Assembly (NCBI GenBank): GCA_026261815.1 | Contig: JAMPIT010000059.1 | Coordinates: forward strand, 22,740,001 to 22,804,000 | Reading direction: 5' to 3' | From: Monarcha castaneiventris obscurior | Taxonomy: Eukaryota > Chordata > Aves > Passeriformes > Monarchidae | DNA: 64,000 nucleotides | Shown here: in pieces, positions 1 to 11,500 of the stretch | How positions within the stretch are numbered: the stretch's first letter is position 1 | How the letters are laid out: every line of letters begins with the position of its first letter | Made by a program: the position numbers and the translations under genes | The notes under the pieces: generated by a model | What the model saw: the letters and a program-made list of their open reading frames with translations, nothing else | What the model was told of the DNA's origin: nothing | Database searches by the model: none

Positions 1-983
1 AGTCCCTGAGCTGAAATGAAGAGGGTAAGGGAAAGTACAGGTGAAGAATACAAATGAAGAAGCAGGAAGAAGTTTTATATGTTTGTTCTGCTTTTACTCT
101 TCTCCCTGCATCTGCTTTTGACAGCTGCTGGAGAGCAGAATACTGGTTTAACACCGACTGTTGGTCTCATGCAGTTCAGGCAATCTTATGTAAAATACTT
201 TCAGAAATCTGAGTACTTTAAGAACTCTGACAAAAACCCTACTTACCACTTGACTGCATAGTCTAGTTACTACTACTCCTGGACAAAAATTCGCCACCCT
301 TCCTTAAAGCTATTTGTTCCATGGTAACAAGTCAATAATAAGTGATTGCAAAACCATTCTACATGAAAATAGAGCTCATCTTAAAGTGAACTGCCTGCCG
401 TACTTCCTCTTCAAATTCCATGACAATCAAGGACTTTCTCATTTCAAGGGACTGGTTAGCCTGAAACATTCTGAAATCACTCAGTTCCCTTTTAATGACA
501 TATGCACTGCCAGAAGAGATTTATCAGTTTTTAGCCTGGGACTTCAAACCCTGCATCAATGAAGTTGTTCCCCATGTCAGCCTCTTATGACTTTGTTGAC
601 TGCCTGTCACTCACTTCCCAAAGATCACTCAAAAGAAGACCAGTGTAGTCCTTAATCATCTGTATTTATAAAGTATACAGCATTCACCTTTACTTGATAC
701 ATCTGTCTGGAACAAATGCTTAACAAAACAAGTGCTTTGAAGTCATTAGCAGTTAAAATTTTCTTTGGTAAGAGCTTCCTGTGTTCCTCAAAGCTTACAA
801 GTACTATCCCATGCCCTTTACTCTAGAAGACCCTGAGTGCCTCTCAATCAAGAAGTCCCTTATTTCTCCTTGAAAGGCTAGTGATTAACTTCAAAGACAA
901 AAATTATTGTTTTCAGTACCCTCGGTACTTCTTTCAAGTCCATCAAGTATCAGCCATTTGTACTCTCCTTGCTCAATCCTTAC
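1..983 (-). other. TRIO: TRIO intron 5, partial
   Basis: This stretch follows the exon-5 donor and runs off the window. Both strands were read for the next spectrin-repeat exon and nothing matching TRIO was found. Short open frames at 79-261 and 314-562 have no recognisable family. No repeat was recognised. Confidence 0.8.
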
Positions 984-1496
984 CTTCTCAGCATCCTGCT
1001 CAAACAGCCTGAGCTGAAAACATTGGTCCAATTTCAATTTCCGCACATGCCACATCTGATGCAGATGCTGCCGTGTTGAGTGCAGCCTGTCCAGCATGGT
1101 GGATACTTTGGGTAAAAGGTTCTGTAAGTCTGCATTCCCTGACCCAGAGTTCTTTTTGGGAAAGCTATCACTGCTCTGTATCCGCTGCAGCAGCTTTTGT
1201 CCTTCCACATCAAGGTCCTCGATAGGGGCCTTAATGACTTTCTTTTTTAATTGTGAATGCTCCTCTATCATATTGCGAGCACCTTCCAGGTCCTGAGGCA
1301 TTTCCTTTTTTGACAATATATCTTGCAGTTCCTCCAGTCTGGACAGCATATGGGTTGCATTGCTAATGTAGTCCTCAAAGGCAACTCTGATTTCTATCCA
1401 CTCCTCATGGTTGTATTCCAAACAGCCATCAAATTCTGGGGTTAGCTGAGAAGGATCAACTACTTTGGTAAGGCCTTCCAGAGACACCATATTTGT
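984..1496 (-). CDS. TRIO: TRIO coding exon 5 (spectrin repeat 1 and start of repeat 2)
   Basis: The minus-strand acceptor TTTTTTAG precedes position 1496 and the donor AAG|GTAAGG follows 984. The 513 bp (171 codons, phase 0 at both ends) begin Thr-Asn-Met-Val-Ser-Leu-Glu-Gly and end FEQDAEK. The exon carries the first spectrin-like three-helix repeat after the Sec14 domain and the start of the second repeat, about residues 181-351. Heptad-like helical text is visible in LSRLEELQDIL, EEHSQLKKKV and LDRLHSTRQHLHQMWH. These repeats form the elongated scaffold between Sec14 and the GEF1 unit and mediate partner binding. GCLEYNHEEWIEIRVAFEDY is TRIO wording, not the Kalirin GSLDYNHEEWIELRLSLEEF. 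The first ATG of the open frame (1490) is internal, not a start. The frame continues past 984 into intron before its stop. The next exon, expected to begin MFDW, is not found in 1-983. Confidence 0.97.
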
Positions 1497-2128
1497 CTAA
1501 AAAATAGAAATGGAAAGAAAAAAAGCACTGTTACTGAAATGAATTTGATATTTCCTTGTATGTTTTTGCTTTTCTCTTTGTAAGAATTGATCATGAAGTC
1601 CACACGTCAACTTTTCTCACATATTTCATGTATCGATTCTGATCAGCAGAAGACAGGAGGTCTTGCAGGTATTTCCCCACATTCCTTTCTTACCTCACTA
1701 CATTTAAGAACAAAACAGCAACCACTCTTTTGATTACTGTTCTGATTAAGTTTTGACTCTGTGTATTGCAAAGCTGCAGAAGGATAACAGCACGGTTCAT
1801 TCAGCTGATTTCCTCTGGATGCTGGAGATATCACAATTACCATAATACAAATTAAGATAACAGACAAAACCTAAGTTTTTTACCATTAGGGGGAAAAACT
1901 TAATTCAATCTTTCTTTAGCTTACAAAAAGAATATAAACAACACCACGCCCAATTACCTAGCCTAAGTACATGCAGAAAACCACCTTCCTTCTAGCACCA
2001 TTGGTCTAAAGCACCTCTCCTTTCAGGCAGAATATAATTTATCTGAGAGTTTTAAAGGTGTTGATCATTACTGAGGACACTTAAAACCACAAAATAAATA
2101 TAAATTTGTATACCATAGGGGAAATTAC
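1497..2128 (-). other. TRIO: TRIO intron 4
   Basis: A 632-bp phase-0 intron, the shortest here, bounded by donor GTAATT and acceptor TTTTAG. I see nothing else in it. Confidence 0.93.
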
Positions 2129-2321
2129 CTCAAACTCAAACTTAGAGCTGCCAAAGTTAGTCCTCTGTTTCTGCCAGAAATTGTCTGGCTTGATTATCAG
2201 TGCAACATGAATACAACATGGAAAGGATTCCTGTAAAATCTTCAGCAGAGGCTTTATGGAGTCCCATTTTGACCCACGCATATCTACAATGACGGTGAAT
2301 CCTCGTTTACATACTTCCTCA
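2129..2321 (-). CDS. TRIO: TRIO coding exon 4 (core of Sec14 domain)
   Basis: The minus-strand acceptor TTTTCTGCAG precedes position 2321 and the donor GAG|GTAATT follows 2129. The exon has 193 bp. Its first base completes the Ser codon split with exon 3, followed by 64 codons that start EEVCKRGFTVIVDMRGSKWD and end SSKFEFE. This is the centre and end of the CRAL-TRIO/Sec14 domain, about residues 117-180, including the conserved IIKPDNFWQKQ stretch. TVIVDMRG and ESFPCCIHV fit TRIO; Kalirin has TVIIDMRG and EAFPAEIHV. The upstream intron is phase 2 and the downstream intron phase 0. The donor GTAATT is weaker than the others but still GT. Confidence 0.97.
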
Positions 2322-5300
2322 CTGCAGAAAACAGAAGAAAAGGTTATCAAGCAAGTGTTTCAACTTCCAACACAGCACTGCACTGCACCACACTGCCTGA
2401 TGAACGTGGTCTCCTCAGGGTCTCACTGCTGACCATATACAGCAGATCTCACAAACCTCTCAAGATGCTTCTTTCACGCCCATGCCAAATTCCTTGTGGG
2501 TGATAGCTTTATATCTGTTGCTGATTTGATATTCTGCCATTAGCTTCACTTTCATTGCCACTGACTATATTCATGATGATTCATCATCCAGTCCTGTTTC
2601 TCCCTCACCTTACACACACAGTAAACATAGGATTTCCTAAAGCAGCAATATCCAATTCATTTACAATTGACTCTTCAGAACACACACACACACATACACT
2701 TATTTGACTGATGATAACATTCATGTCTTTCTAATGATTGAGGGGGTCCTCTAAAAGACTGAAGACGGCAAGTTGTTCTTACCTACCACTTAGCAATTTT
2801 TTCAAACAGAGAGTCTGTAGAGGGAAAGACACCCATTTATTGACAATTTCTTTTGTAACAGAATCGATTTGTGAATAGTTAATGGACCACACAGCATTTT
2901 ATGGTTGTGAAGAAAACCACATCAATCTGTTTCTACAAAATTTGAGCTCAATTTTGCTGTCCAAAAGTTGACAGACCTTACACTCAAATTCTCCAGCACC
3001 TCCACTGAGAATGGAAGATTTAATTTCTTTTCATCAATACCTTCTGGACATTTAGTTCGTGCCACTGATCAAAACTGACAATCACCACCACCACCAGAAA
3101 CTCTGATTTTCTTCCAACAGAATTTGCTACATGACCTTGGAGAATGACCATAGGAAGGAAAACATTTCAAAACCAATGCATCATAGCCAACAGACTATCA
3201 AAAAGGACCAAATGTCCATTGTTTGAGTATGAGTCACTTTCAGGGATGTGACTAATTCAAATACCATTCTAGAGTTCATGTGGTGAGGTTTTCAGAGTGT
3301 CCAAGAGGCAGGGAAGCTTCACTGGCATATTTTACACAGTGTTATTGGCCACATTGCAGAAAGTTGGATTATGACTGATACAGGAGATCTGGAAGAAGGG
3401 ATAATAGGAGTTCGTCCAAAGTGGAAGGTTTTTTTAAGTTTGAAAAGTTTAAAGCTATGGAAAAGAAGAAAGAATAAACATCCCACAACATTTCAAAAAA
3501 AGAGTTTATTATGATAAATGCTGGCTCTCCCACCTGCCCATAGGAATGCCAAAAATGGCAATGGCAGAAGCAAAATACACTAAAAGTAACTAGCTTGGCA
3601 TACATGTACGATTTTCTGACCATGGTGAAAATGTTTTCTACGATCCTCACAGGATTCAAGGACAAAAACAACTACTGTCTTAAAGACAGACCCATTATTG
3701 AAAGGCCAAATGGCAGCAGGAACGCTGCTCAGCCAATCCCTATCCTAGCACTGAACTGAGGATTGTACAGGGAGTGCTTGCCACTAATTCACAAGGCATG
3801 CATTTACTGGGGTGTCCAAAGCGGTCCCTCATGGTGGGATACAGAGCTGGGGTGTCCTCCATCATCTCACACAAGCTGAACCCCCTTTGGCCAAGGATCA
3901 CAAGATTTGTTCTAGGGAGGCTTTAATCAGCCAAGGTCATGTTGGCAAACCTGAACTACACTAAAATACCTGGTCCACTCAGTGGTGATAACGTAAGTTT
4001 CACTATATTTTTAAATCACATAAATTGTAAAATCAGCAAAATTGTGAGACTGAGTAAACATAAGCTTTTAGATCTCCTGCCAGACAACTGATACCTGTGA
4101 TTCTTCAGCTACATCAAGTAACAGTACTGCAACAAATAACAGACAGACCAAACGTTTGGGGATATTTGTCCCAACTGGGACTTCTAATCAGCTAGAGTTG
4201 AATAATCAGCCCCCTAAACATAACTTGCATGAAAACAAGTCTTGCTTTTAATTAAGCTCCTTTTATTCTCAAAAGTTTGCCATGTTTAAAGAGTATAGAA
4301 CATGCACTAACTTTCTTTTACTTTTGCATCTATTGCTGCTGAACTAACATACACCTTTTGCCAGAGGAAGGCTCTTTCTTGCCCCGATTATCTCTAAAAA
4401 AATTCTTGGACACATTTCGATGCATATTTATCTATTAACTTCTCTAGCAACTTGAAGCTCTAGATGGCTAGAATACATCTCACTATTCTAATCTGAGAGT
4501 AAAAATTTCAAGCCTTCCTCCTGTTCCCCTTTCTCTGTGTCCCTCGAGTCCCTCAGTTAACTTTACAAAAAAGAGGCCATGTACACTCTCAGCCAGATGC
4601 CTTGAAGTTATTTTTATGAAACCACCTTTTTCATTCCAAAACTGACATTTGATTATACCAAATGTAAAGACTATCTGTAAATTAGCACTCTACAGAAACA
4701 TGGAAGATACTGCACTCAGGGATGTTGTCCAAGGAATTTTTTTCAACTGTACAGACAACTGCTGCATGAGGTCATAGACAAACATAATCAAGCACAGTCA
4801 GCATTGCTCGAGCCTGCAACAAATGCTGGCAGGTTCCAAGATGGACCTAAAGTCAGAGTCTTAGGATCATTGTTGTCCCCAGTTTGATTACTACTGAAAG
4901 CGAAGGTCTATATGAAGGAACTCTTTTTAGATACATATAAAATACATAACTTTTTTTAAAGTATCTCATATATATATATATAATTTCGTGTATATATACA
5001 TGGAAGTGTATATATGCACACACACACTAGCACTGGACTTGACTTCTGCCAATTTATTTAAACAGCTCACCGCAATTCATAGGTTAAATTGCTGATAATG
5101 CAGTGCTATCAGTACTTTCACAGATCACTCCACAGGTTTATCTGAGACTGTTACAAGCAATTTCTCATACCTTTCTCCTGGTTATTTCCATGCTGTATCA
5201 GGACAGTATGACTTACCTAACACAAATAACAGGAGCGTTGTGCTGACCGCACTCCACACAAGACATATGGTGAATGATGACCAGCATGTTTCTAATTATT

Positions 5301-5605
5301 GATGTACTGAAAGCCTTTGAGTTGTATTTGCAATCTTCAACACAGCAACACCAATGGCAGTGCCATTTCCAAGACACAAACTACGTCCAGCTAAAGCACA
5401 CCAGCCATTCTGCCAGTGGCCTTCCTTTTACAAGATAGAGTAATTATTTCTCTTCTAAAAAGCAATTTGAAAATAGCAAATGACAGAATTTGGTATTGAT
5501 TTGCTCACGTTATTTACTCATTCAGTCTGCTAGCTTGTGGGTGTACCACAACATAACCCATTTATTTTGTTATACAGCCTCAGAGGTTATCAGACCATGG
5601 CTTAC
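2322..5605 (-). other. TRIO: TRIO intron 3
   Basis: A 3,284-bp phase-2 intron between exons 3 and 4. It holds a short CA run near 2680-2698 and a TA/CA simple-sequence patch near 4968-5028. No transposon or further exon was recognised, and the 100-residue minus open frame at 3369-3671 has no family match. Confidence 0.93.
4968..5028. repeat. TA/CA simple-sequence patch
   Basis: A run of TA dinucleotides, then GTATATATAC and a short CA run. Low complexity. Confidence 0.9.
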
Positions 5606-5720
5606 CTAGGAATACATGCTAGATATGAAATCAGTCTTCTAAGGTCTTCCTGCCGTATTCTGTCGTGGTTACTACGAGCTGGAAACGTTAGAATGGGACC
5701 TCCACGCTTATCTCTGCCAC
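5606..5720 (-). CDS. TRIO: TRIO coding exon 3 (start of Sec14 domain)
   Basis: The minus-strand acceptor TTTTTTCAG precedes position 5720 and the donor AG|GTAAGC follows 5606. The 115 bp complete a Gly codon, then encode 37 residues including RDKRGGPILTFPAR and RQEDLRRLISYLACIP. They end in the first two bases of a Ser codon completed by exon 4. This is the N-terminal part of the CRAL-TRIO/Sec14 lipid-binding module of TRIO, about residues 78-116. The Sec14 module is thought to regulate the GEF through phosphoinositide or membrane interaction. LRRLISYLACIP favours TRIO over Kalirin, which reads LRKLVTYLASVP. The upstream intron is phase 1 and the downstream intron phase 2. No stop or frameshift is seen. 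The open frame runs further upstream into intronic sequence, which is not coding. Confidence 0.96.
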
Positions 5721-6097
5721 CTGAAAAAATTAAAAATGTTAGAAGACCCCACAGCATAACATAATTCTTGTTTGCAGAACTAGTCTTCAGCATCTACTTT
5801 TAAAAAAGTGATTTCAACTTAAATGCTGACACTGTCATTTTGAGACCAACTTAAGACTGAATTTTGTGAGTATCCATCAGCATATTGTCACAATTCCTAC
5901 AGTGAGAAAGCAAATTCAAAAAAAAATTGAAACAAAGAATAACCAGAGCGTTACAGTTACACATTACAGTCACCTTCAAGTTAGACTGGTAGTGTGACAT
6001 CTCCAGCAATGGCACCCTGTTATGTATTTAATTTTTGACTAAGCAACTGTATAGATTTAATTTAAATATAGAATTATGCCACATTGTAGGCAAGTAT

Positions 6098-7215
6098 TTA
6101 GATGACACGGCAGCAGAGAGCACAGCTGTGAGAGGTGTGCCCAGGTAGAGGAGCTCCTCCGCTTGGTGACAGAGCATGGGGAGGAGGTGAGTAGGTTGAA
6201 GACAGATGGATCATTGTCATAGGAAACTCCCTTCTGCAGGGAACAGAGGCCCAGTGTGCCAGCTTAACCCACTTCTTCATGAAGCCTACTGCCTCCCTGG
6301 GCCCAAGGTTAAAGATGTGATGAGAAAGCTTCCTACCCTGGTATGGCCCTTGGGAAAACCCATTATTATTAACCTATATTCCAGGGAGATAGCAAGAAAT
6401 TGCAATAAGAAGCCCAAGGACAATCAAGAGAGATGTGATTGAAGTCTCTCTCTGAAAGCCTTGGGATGACTGGTTGGGGGATCAGGAGCACAGGTAGTGC
6501 TTTCTCTGTGCTTCCTGTTGCAGGGAATGATAAGGGAAGAAAGGGGAAGCCCCATCAGATCAATACCTGGCTCCAAGCCTGGTGTCACTGGGAGATTTTT
6601 GGGTTTTCTGATCATGGGTTGGTTTACATGACATTGAGCCTGCTGGTGACAGATAAGGTTCACCTGTCTCAAAGCAGGCAAAGGATCTTTGCACAGGAAT
6701 TATCAGGGCTCACTGAAAGAGCTTTAAACTAGACTTGATAAAGCCATGCTCGCTAGAGATCAGCCTGGGGGGCAGCACACCAGTGTTTGAGGAATGGTGA
6801 ACTAGAGCAATGTCTGGCATCTCACAGAAGGTAGGAACAGAGATCCAAGCAGCAGCCAAGATTTAAGAGATATTGATGTGTCAGAAAGCATGGAAGCACC
6901 TGAGAACAGTCATGCAGGAATTAGGGATTCTGCCCCAAAAAAGGTGACAGAATTAACAGCCCAACTAAATGCATTACAACAGTGAACATGGCTTGGGCAA
7001 CAAACAGGAGGAGCTGGAAGCCATTAGGCAGCAGGAAAACTGCGACATAGCTGCTGGAAACATGGACAACTGGACTGCTGCAATGGATGGCTGTAAACTC
7101 TTCAGAAGAGATAGGCAAGGGAGTCAGCAAGATAGCCCTGAACGTTAGGAGTGTTATGATTGTCCAGAGCTTAATGACAGTGCCAATAAAATTGAGTGTT
7201 TATGGGTAAGAATAA
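6098..7215 (+). mobile_element. CR1 LINE, 5' portion: ORF1 (esterase-like) and start of ORF2 endonuclease
   Basis: Plus-strand reading gives a broken ORF1. A coiled-coil-like start is visible in the other frame near 6110-6200. It is followed near 6290-6440 by CLPGPKVKDVMRKLP, and near 6550-6732 by HQINTWLQAWCHWEIFGFSDHG then KVHLSQSRQRIFAQELSGL and a stop. This layout recalls the SGNH/esterase-like domain known in CR1-clade ORF1 proteins. The D-x-x-H catalytic pair appears altered here (DKVHLS). From about 6945 the text matches the start of CR1 ORF2 endonuclease (GNKQEELEAI-, AAMDG-K-FRRDRQG-, ELND- and ECLWVRI-like words), with frameshifts and gaps. The ORF2 text stops abruptly near 7215. 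The copy is antisense to TRIO and certainly inactive. Assignment rests on remembered CR1 wording, not on an alignment. Confidence 0.8.
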
Positions 7216-8067
7216 AGGAGAAGTTTGTAGGTGATGCCTGGTTGGGCAGGAGTGGATTGATGGGCTGAGGTCAGCAGTATGAAGTAGAACAAGGCCAAGT
7301 GCTGAGACCTGCACTTGGGTCACAACAGACTCAGGCAGTGCTACAGGCCGGGGGAAGAGAAGTTGGAAAGCTGCCCAGTGGAAAAGGAACTGGAAGTGCT
7401 GACTGACAGCACCTGAACAGGACCCAGAAGTGTGCCCAGGTGACCAAGAAGGCCAAGGGCACCCTGTCCTGTATCAGCACTAGTGTGGCCAGCAGGACCA
7501 GGGCAGAGATTGTCCCCCTGTACTTAGCACTGGGGAGGACACACCTCAAATCCTGTGTCCCCTTCTGGGCCCAATCACTACAAGGAGGACACTGAGGTGC
7601 TGGAGTGTGTCCAGAGAAGGGAAACAGAGATGGTGAAGGGTCTGGAGCACAAAGCTCATCAGGAGCCTCCGAGGGAGCTGGGATTGTTTAGCCTGGAGGA
7701 GGCTGAGGGGACATCTTATTGCTCTCTACATCTCCCTGAAAGGGGCTGCAGTGGGGTGAGTGTTGGTCTCTTCTACAAGGTAACAAGCAACAGGATGAGA
7801 GGAAATGATCTCAACTTGCACCAGAGAATGTTTAGACTGAATATCAGGAAAAATTTCTTCACCAAAAGAGCTGTCAAGAACTGGAACAGGTTGCCCAGTG
7901 AAGTGGCTGAGTCACCATCCCTGGAGGCATTTAAAAGATGTGTAGATGCAACACCTGGGGACATGGTTAGTGGTGGACTTGGCAGTGCCAGGTTAAGGGC
8001 TGGACTCAATGATCTCAAAGGTCTTTTTCAACCTAAACCATCTTGTAATTCTATGATTAATCACTAG
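7216..8067 (+). mobile_element. CR1 LINE, 3' portion: RT C-terminus and 3' UTR
   Basis: From near 7216 (AAGTTTGTAGGTGATGCC, a decayed form of the reverse-transcriptase FADD motif region) the text follows the end of CR1 ORF2 (CACTTGGGTCACAAC, GTGTGGCCAGCAGGACCAGG, ACACCTCAAATCCTGTGTCC). It then runs through the 3' UTR (CTGGAACAGGTTGCCCAG, CCATCCCTGGAGGCATTTAA, GGACTCAATGATCTCAAAGG). It ends in TTCTATGATTA, a remnant of the bird CR1 8-mer tail. The 170-residue open frame at 7555-8067 is translated UTR and not a gene. A further small internal deletion is suspected near 7255. Same orientation as, and directly joined to, the 5' portion. Confidence 0.93.
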
Positions 8068-8222
8068 GATAATTAATTACTAGAAGAATTTAGGTATATA
8101 ATATTTCCCAATACATATATTAGATTGAGTGGATGGAATCTATTTAAGCATTTAATTTGTATTTTTATCCTGTTCTGATTTGCAGATTCCCAATTGTCAG
8201 TTTATAGTTTTTAATTTTGTTA

Positions 8223-8269
8223 GCAACACAGGAAATTCTGAATCCACTTAATATATAAGGCAAAAAGTC
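8223..8269 (+). repeat. 47-bp inverted repeat, arm A (intron 2)
   Basis: Begins GCAACACAGGAAATTCTG and ends GGCAAAAAGTC. It is the reverse complement of 12976-13022 at 45 of 47 positions; the two differences are A/G transitions. Flanks of the two arms do not match and no target-site duplication is evident. Family unknown. Confidence 0.93.
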
Positions 8270-8273
8270 TGAC

Positions 8274-8291
8274 TTAAGTGGTTCCACTTAA
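8274..8291. repeat. Short palindrome TTAAGTGG-TT-CCACTTAA
   Basis: A perfect 8+2+8 inverted repeat 4 bp after arm A. The same CCACTTAA word also occurs inside arm A (8244-8251), giving three copies in under 50 bp. Confidence 0.9.
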
Positions 8292-8475
8292 ATGCATTCA
8301 TCTCAGTCATAAAATTGCACAGACTTGCTGCAGTCAAATAGTAAAATATAATTTTATATCCAACTCCTTGCTAGTGACAACAAAATGTTATTATTACTAA
8401 ACACCAAATTCAAGCCCAGTAGGATGTCTTTATCAACACATCTGTAATAGCACAGACAGATTCTTGCAAGCTAAA

Positions 8476-8517
8476 TTTCACATATATGTGTGAATGTTTC
8501 ACATAGATGTGTGGACT
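8476..8517. repeat. Imperfect 21-bp tandem duplication
   Basis: Two units starting TTTCACATA with ATGTGTG in the same place. The first contains the perfect palindrome CACATATATGTG (8479-8490). Confidence 0.85.
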
Positions 8518-11500
8518 GTTTTCTTCTGTGCCATGGAAACACAGAAAAACACTTCAGCCCAGAATTTCTCTGTTCAAATCAGCTTCTCATTGTAATTCCA
8601 TGTTGCTAAACAAAGTTTTTAAAAAAAATCACTTAGGAAGGCCAAGAGAAGACAAAAATAAATATAAAAATAATAAATAAAACCAGTCACTCAAAAATGC
8701 ATCCCTATCCTCTCCAACACAGTCAGTGTGTGCTTGCCAGAGACACTAAGCCTGGCTGTCAAAGTCTCTAGAGATTGTCTACACTGGACATGCTCCCTGT
8801 GAGACACCACATGAAACTCAGAAGCAGCAGAAACATCTCTGAATCTCCATCAAGCTACAATGCCAGAAAACAAAACTTAAGAGGAAATTAATATCCGTAT
8901 CTTCCATGACCCTCTTAAAATGGAACACTGAGTTGTTACATTCTAATGGTGAAAGGCAAGTCTTGACCATCCCAACTCACTTGCCAAGCAGAGAGCTTTG
9001 AGGATTTTTACATAGCAAACAAGAGAAAAAACAAGACAAAAGCCATAAGAGAGAGAAACGATAAATGACAAGACAGAGTCCAACAGCCCAGGCCCCTGCT
9101 GAGCTCCAGAGCCATCACTGGGCTCCAAGGCTACCAAGCATACTTGAAAGTCTGCTACAGCCCTTAATGTTCTCTCTCCTCAATGCACCACAGGCCATTA
9201 CCTTCAGATCTTAAAAATTTGTTTCAACTGCTAAGTGCTACTGATTCCAGCCCCCCAGAAAAAGTAACTCAACTGCCCAGGGTGGATATTCTTTAAAAAG
9301 CAGCAGCTAGCAGGCAAAAGCATACGCTGAATTGTCTTTAACACTCTCTAAGCATTTTAAGCAAATGCTTTGTTACATGCAGTCACCTCAGACCAGTCCT
9401 CCAGGCCTTTCCCACACTGCAACTCCTGTATCATGCAGTTTTTCAACATGGCAAAAGAAAGAAATCCTTATTTTTTATGTCATTCTGGATGCCACTTCAG
9501 TCGGCTCCAGCTCCACATACGTCACAGAAGAAGCCCATTTTTTAAAGGGGTGCTTAAATTTCTGATAAATCATATCCTGAAACTTTTGTACATCAGAGAC
9601 AGACTCCAGGTCTGGATGAGTAATGAAGAAATTAATACAGCCTTGATTTTAGATGGAAAGAACCTCACTATCCAGTCTTAAACCAGGTAGCAAAACTGCA
9701 AATACTAAAAAAAGTCCCTAAGACTTGGGGTTTTTTCATCAGTTCTAATGACAGCTTTCTTAGGCCTTTTACAATAACTAACTCTCATTTCCTTTGTTCC
9801 TGATGCTCCTGTGTCATACACAAACGGGAAAGTTAAAAGCAACAATGCATGAGGCATCAGTGGGAATTTCCTGTCTTGCAAAAGCCTTTATCCAACTCAA
9901 CCCCCTATTAGTCTTTGTTTAACAAAAACATATTAAACTACTGCTGCTTTCATTGGTAAGACTTCCATTTTAATCCATTTCCTTTGATACACTACCCCAC
10001 CCCACTACTGAGATACTCTGTTTATGCCAAAGTGTGTCACACAAACATTTATCTGACCAACTGACATGAGTCACCTAACATACATAATTTCTGTTTGGTG
10101 CACATCACTAACAGCAGTATTCTCAATGGTCTCCAAATGGCACTAAAATCCAACAGGCTGAGTAGTGCAGCTTTTTTAAGAAATGCCTTTTTAGCTAGCT
10201 ACAAAGTACTTAGGTAAAGAAAGCTGAACAGTTGGCTTTCATTGCAAGACAACTTCCCAAAGGCTGTTTCCTCATATGAAACCGAGATAACTGCACCTTG
10301 TAAGAAAATGCTCTCCTGGCTTACGTATGTGTAGAGATGTAAGAGTTTTGTTCTTTGACAGGTTTCAGTTTAACCAAACAAAAGACTTGCATCCAAGACT
10401 CTATTTGTACTCCAAAGAAAAGCCTAGAGATGCAACTATTTCAGGTGGTAAGACAACCAATACTCAAGCAGTTTACTTCCCAGTAAGGTGAAAATCTGTT
10501 CCGTAAACCAATAGCCTTCCTTATCTTTGTGTTCCCAGGTATAAAGCTCGACAGTTCTAGTTCCACAGTGGTCAAGTCCCAGTGGTAGTGATACTTTTGT
10601 TGGGGGAAGGGGGAGAACACACTGAAGAGCATTGTTGTTGGTGGTGGTTGTACCTTAAGGGTTTCTTATAACATTTGCACAACTAATGTATTTCATTCCA
10701 TTTGAGTTTCACTTGCAATGGAAACGTGAAACTACGGATTTTGGCAGATCAGTTTTGGCCAGTCTTGTTGCCCACAGCTGTTTGCTCCATTCTTCCATCA
10801 GGAGTTGCTACCTTCACACAGGCAAGTTGGCAACCATTTATTTCTGCCAACATCTCCTCTGTTCTGGTTCACAATCCATCATCTCCCCTTAAATTTATCT
10901 TCATCTTTCACTTGGCCCATTTCACTTTCACTGAATTAATGCCTTTCAGAATACCATCTGCTTACAAAATAACATTAGAAAACCCCATCATTTTTCAGCT
11001 CCCTTCTAAGGGATCTAAACTAAGTACTGGACAACTTGAAAATTCAGAGGTTTTGGAGTGAAAACTGACTTCATTTTCATTCAATGCCATAAGACAAGGT
11101 CCAAAAAAGGGTAATGAGAGATTGAAATATTGAGCTTAATCCCCTTTTCTCCTCTTCTTTCCCTCTAAAAATAGAGTTTTAAGCCAGCCTTCATCAGCAC
11201 TACAATTCCCAAGTTACCATGCTACCAGAAAAACTGGCTCTGGGCAGTCTTACTCATTACAGTTGCCAGGAACTTTTACAAAAAAAACACCAAAAAAAAG
11301 AAAACAAAGAACTTCATCCACACATCTTTTTGCTTTGTACCTCTACTTGACTCGGCAGAATGGACAGGATAAAGTATTATGTACTACATGCTGTACTTGC
11401 AAGCATCAGCATCCATGCACAGGAAAGCTCTTAAAGAGTACAACTGCAGGAATAATTTTATGTGTTTTAACATTTACAGATAAGAGCTTTACTTCTGGCA

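Noticed and set aside
7555..8067. 170-codon plus-strand open frame
   Set aside because: It is the CR1 3' UTR read as protein; the nucleotide text matches CR1 to its tail.
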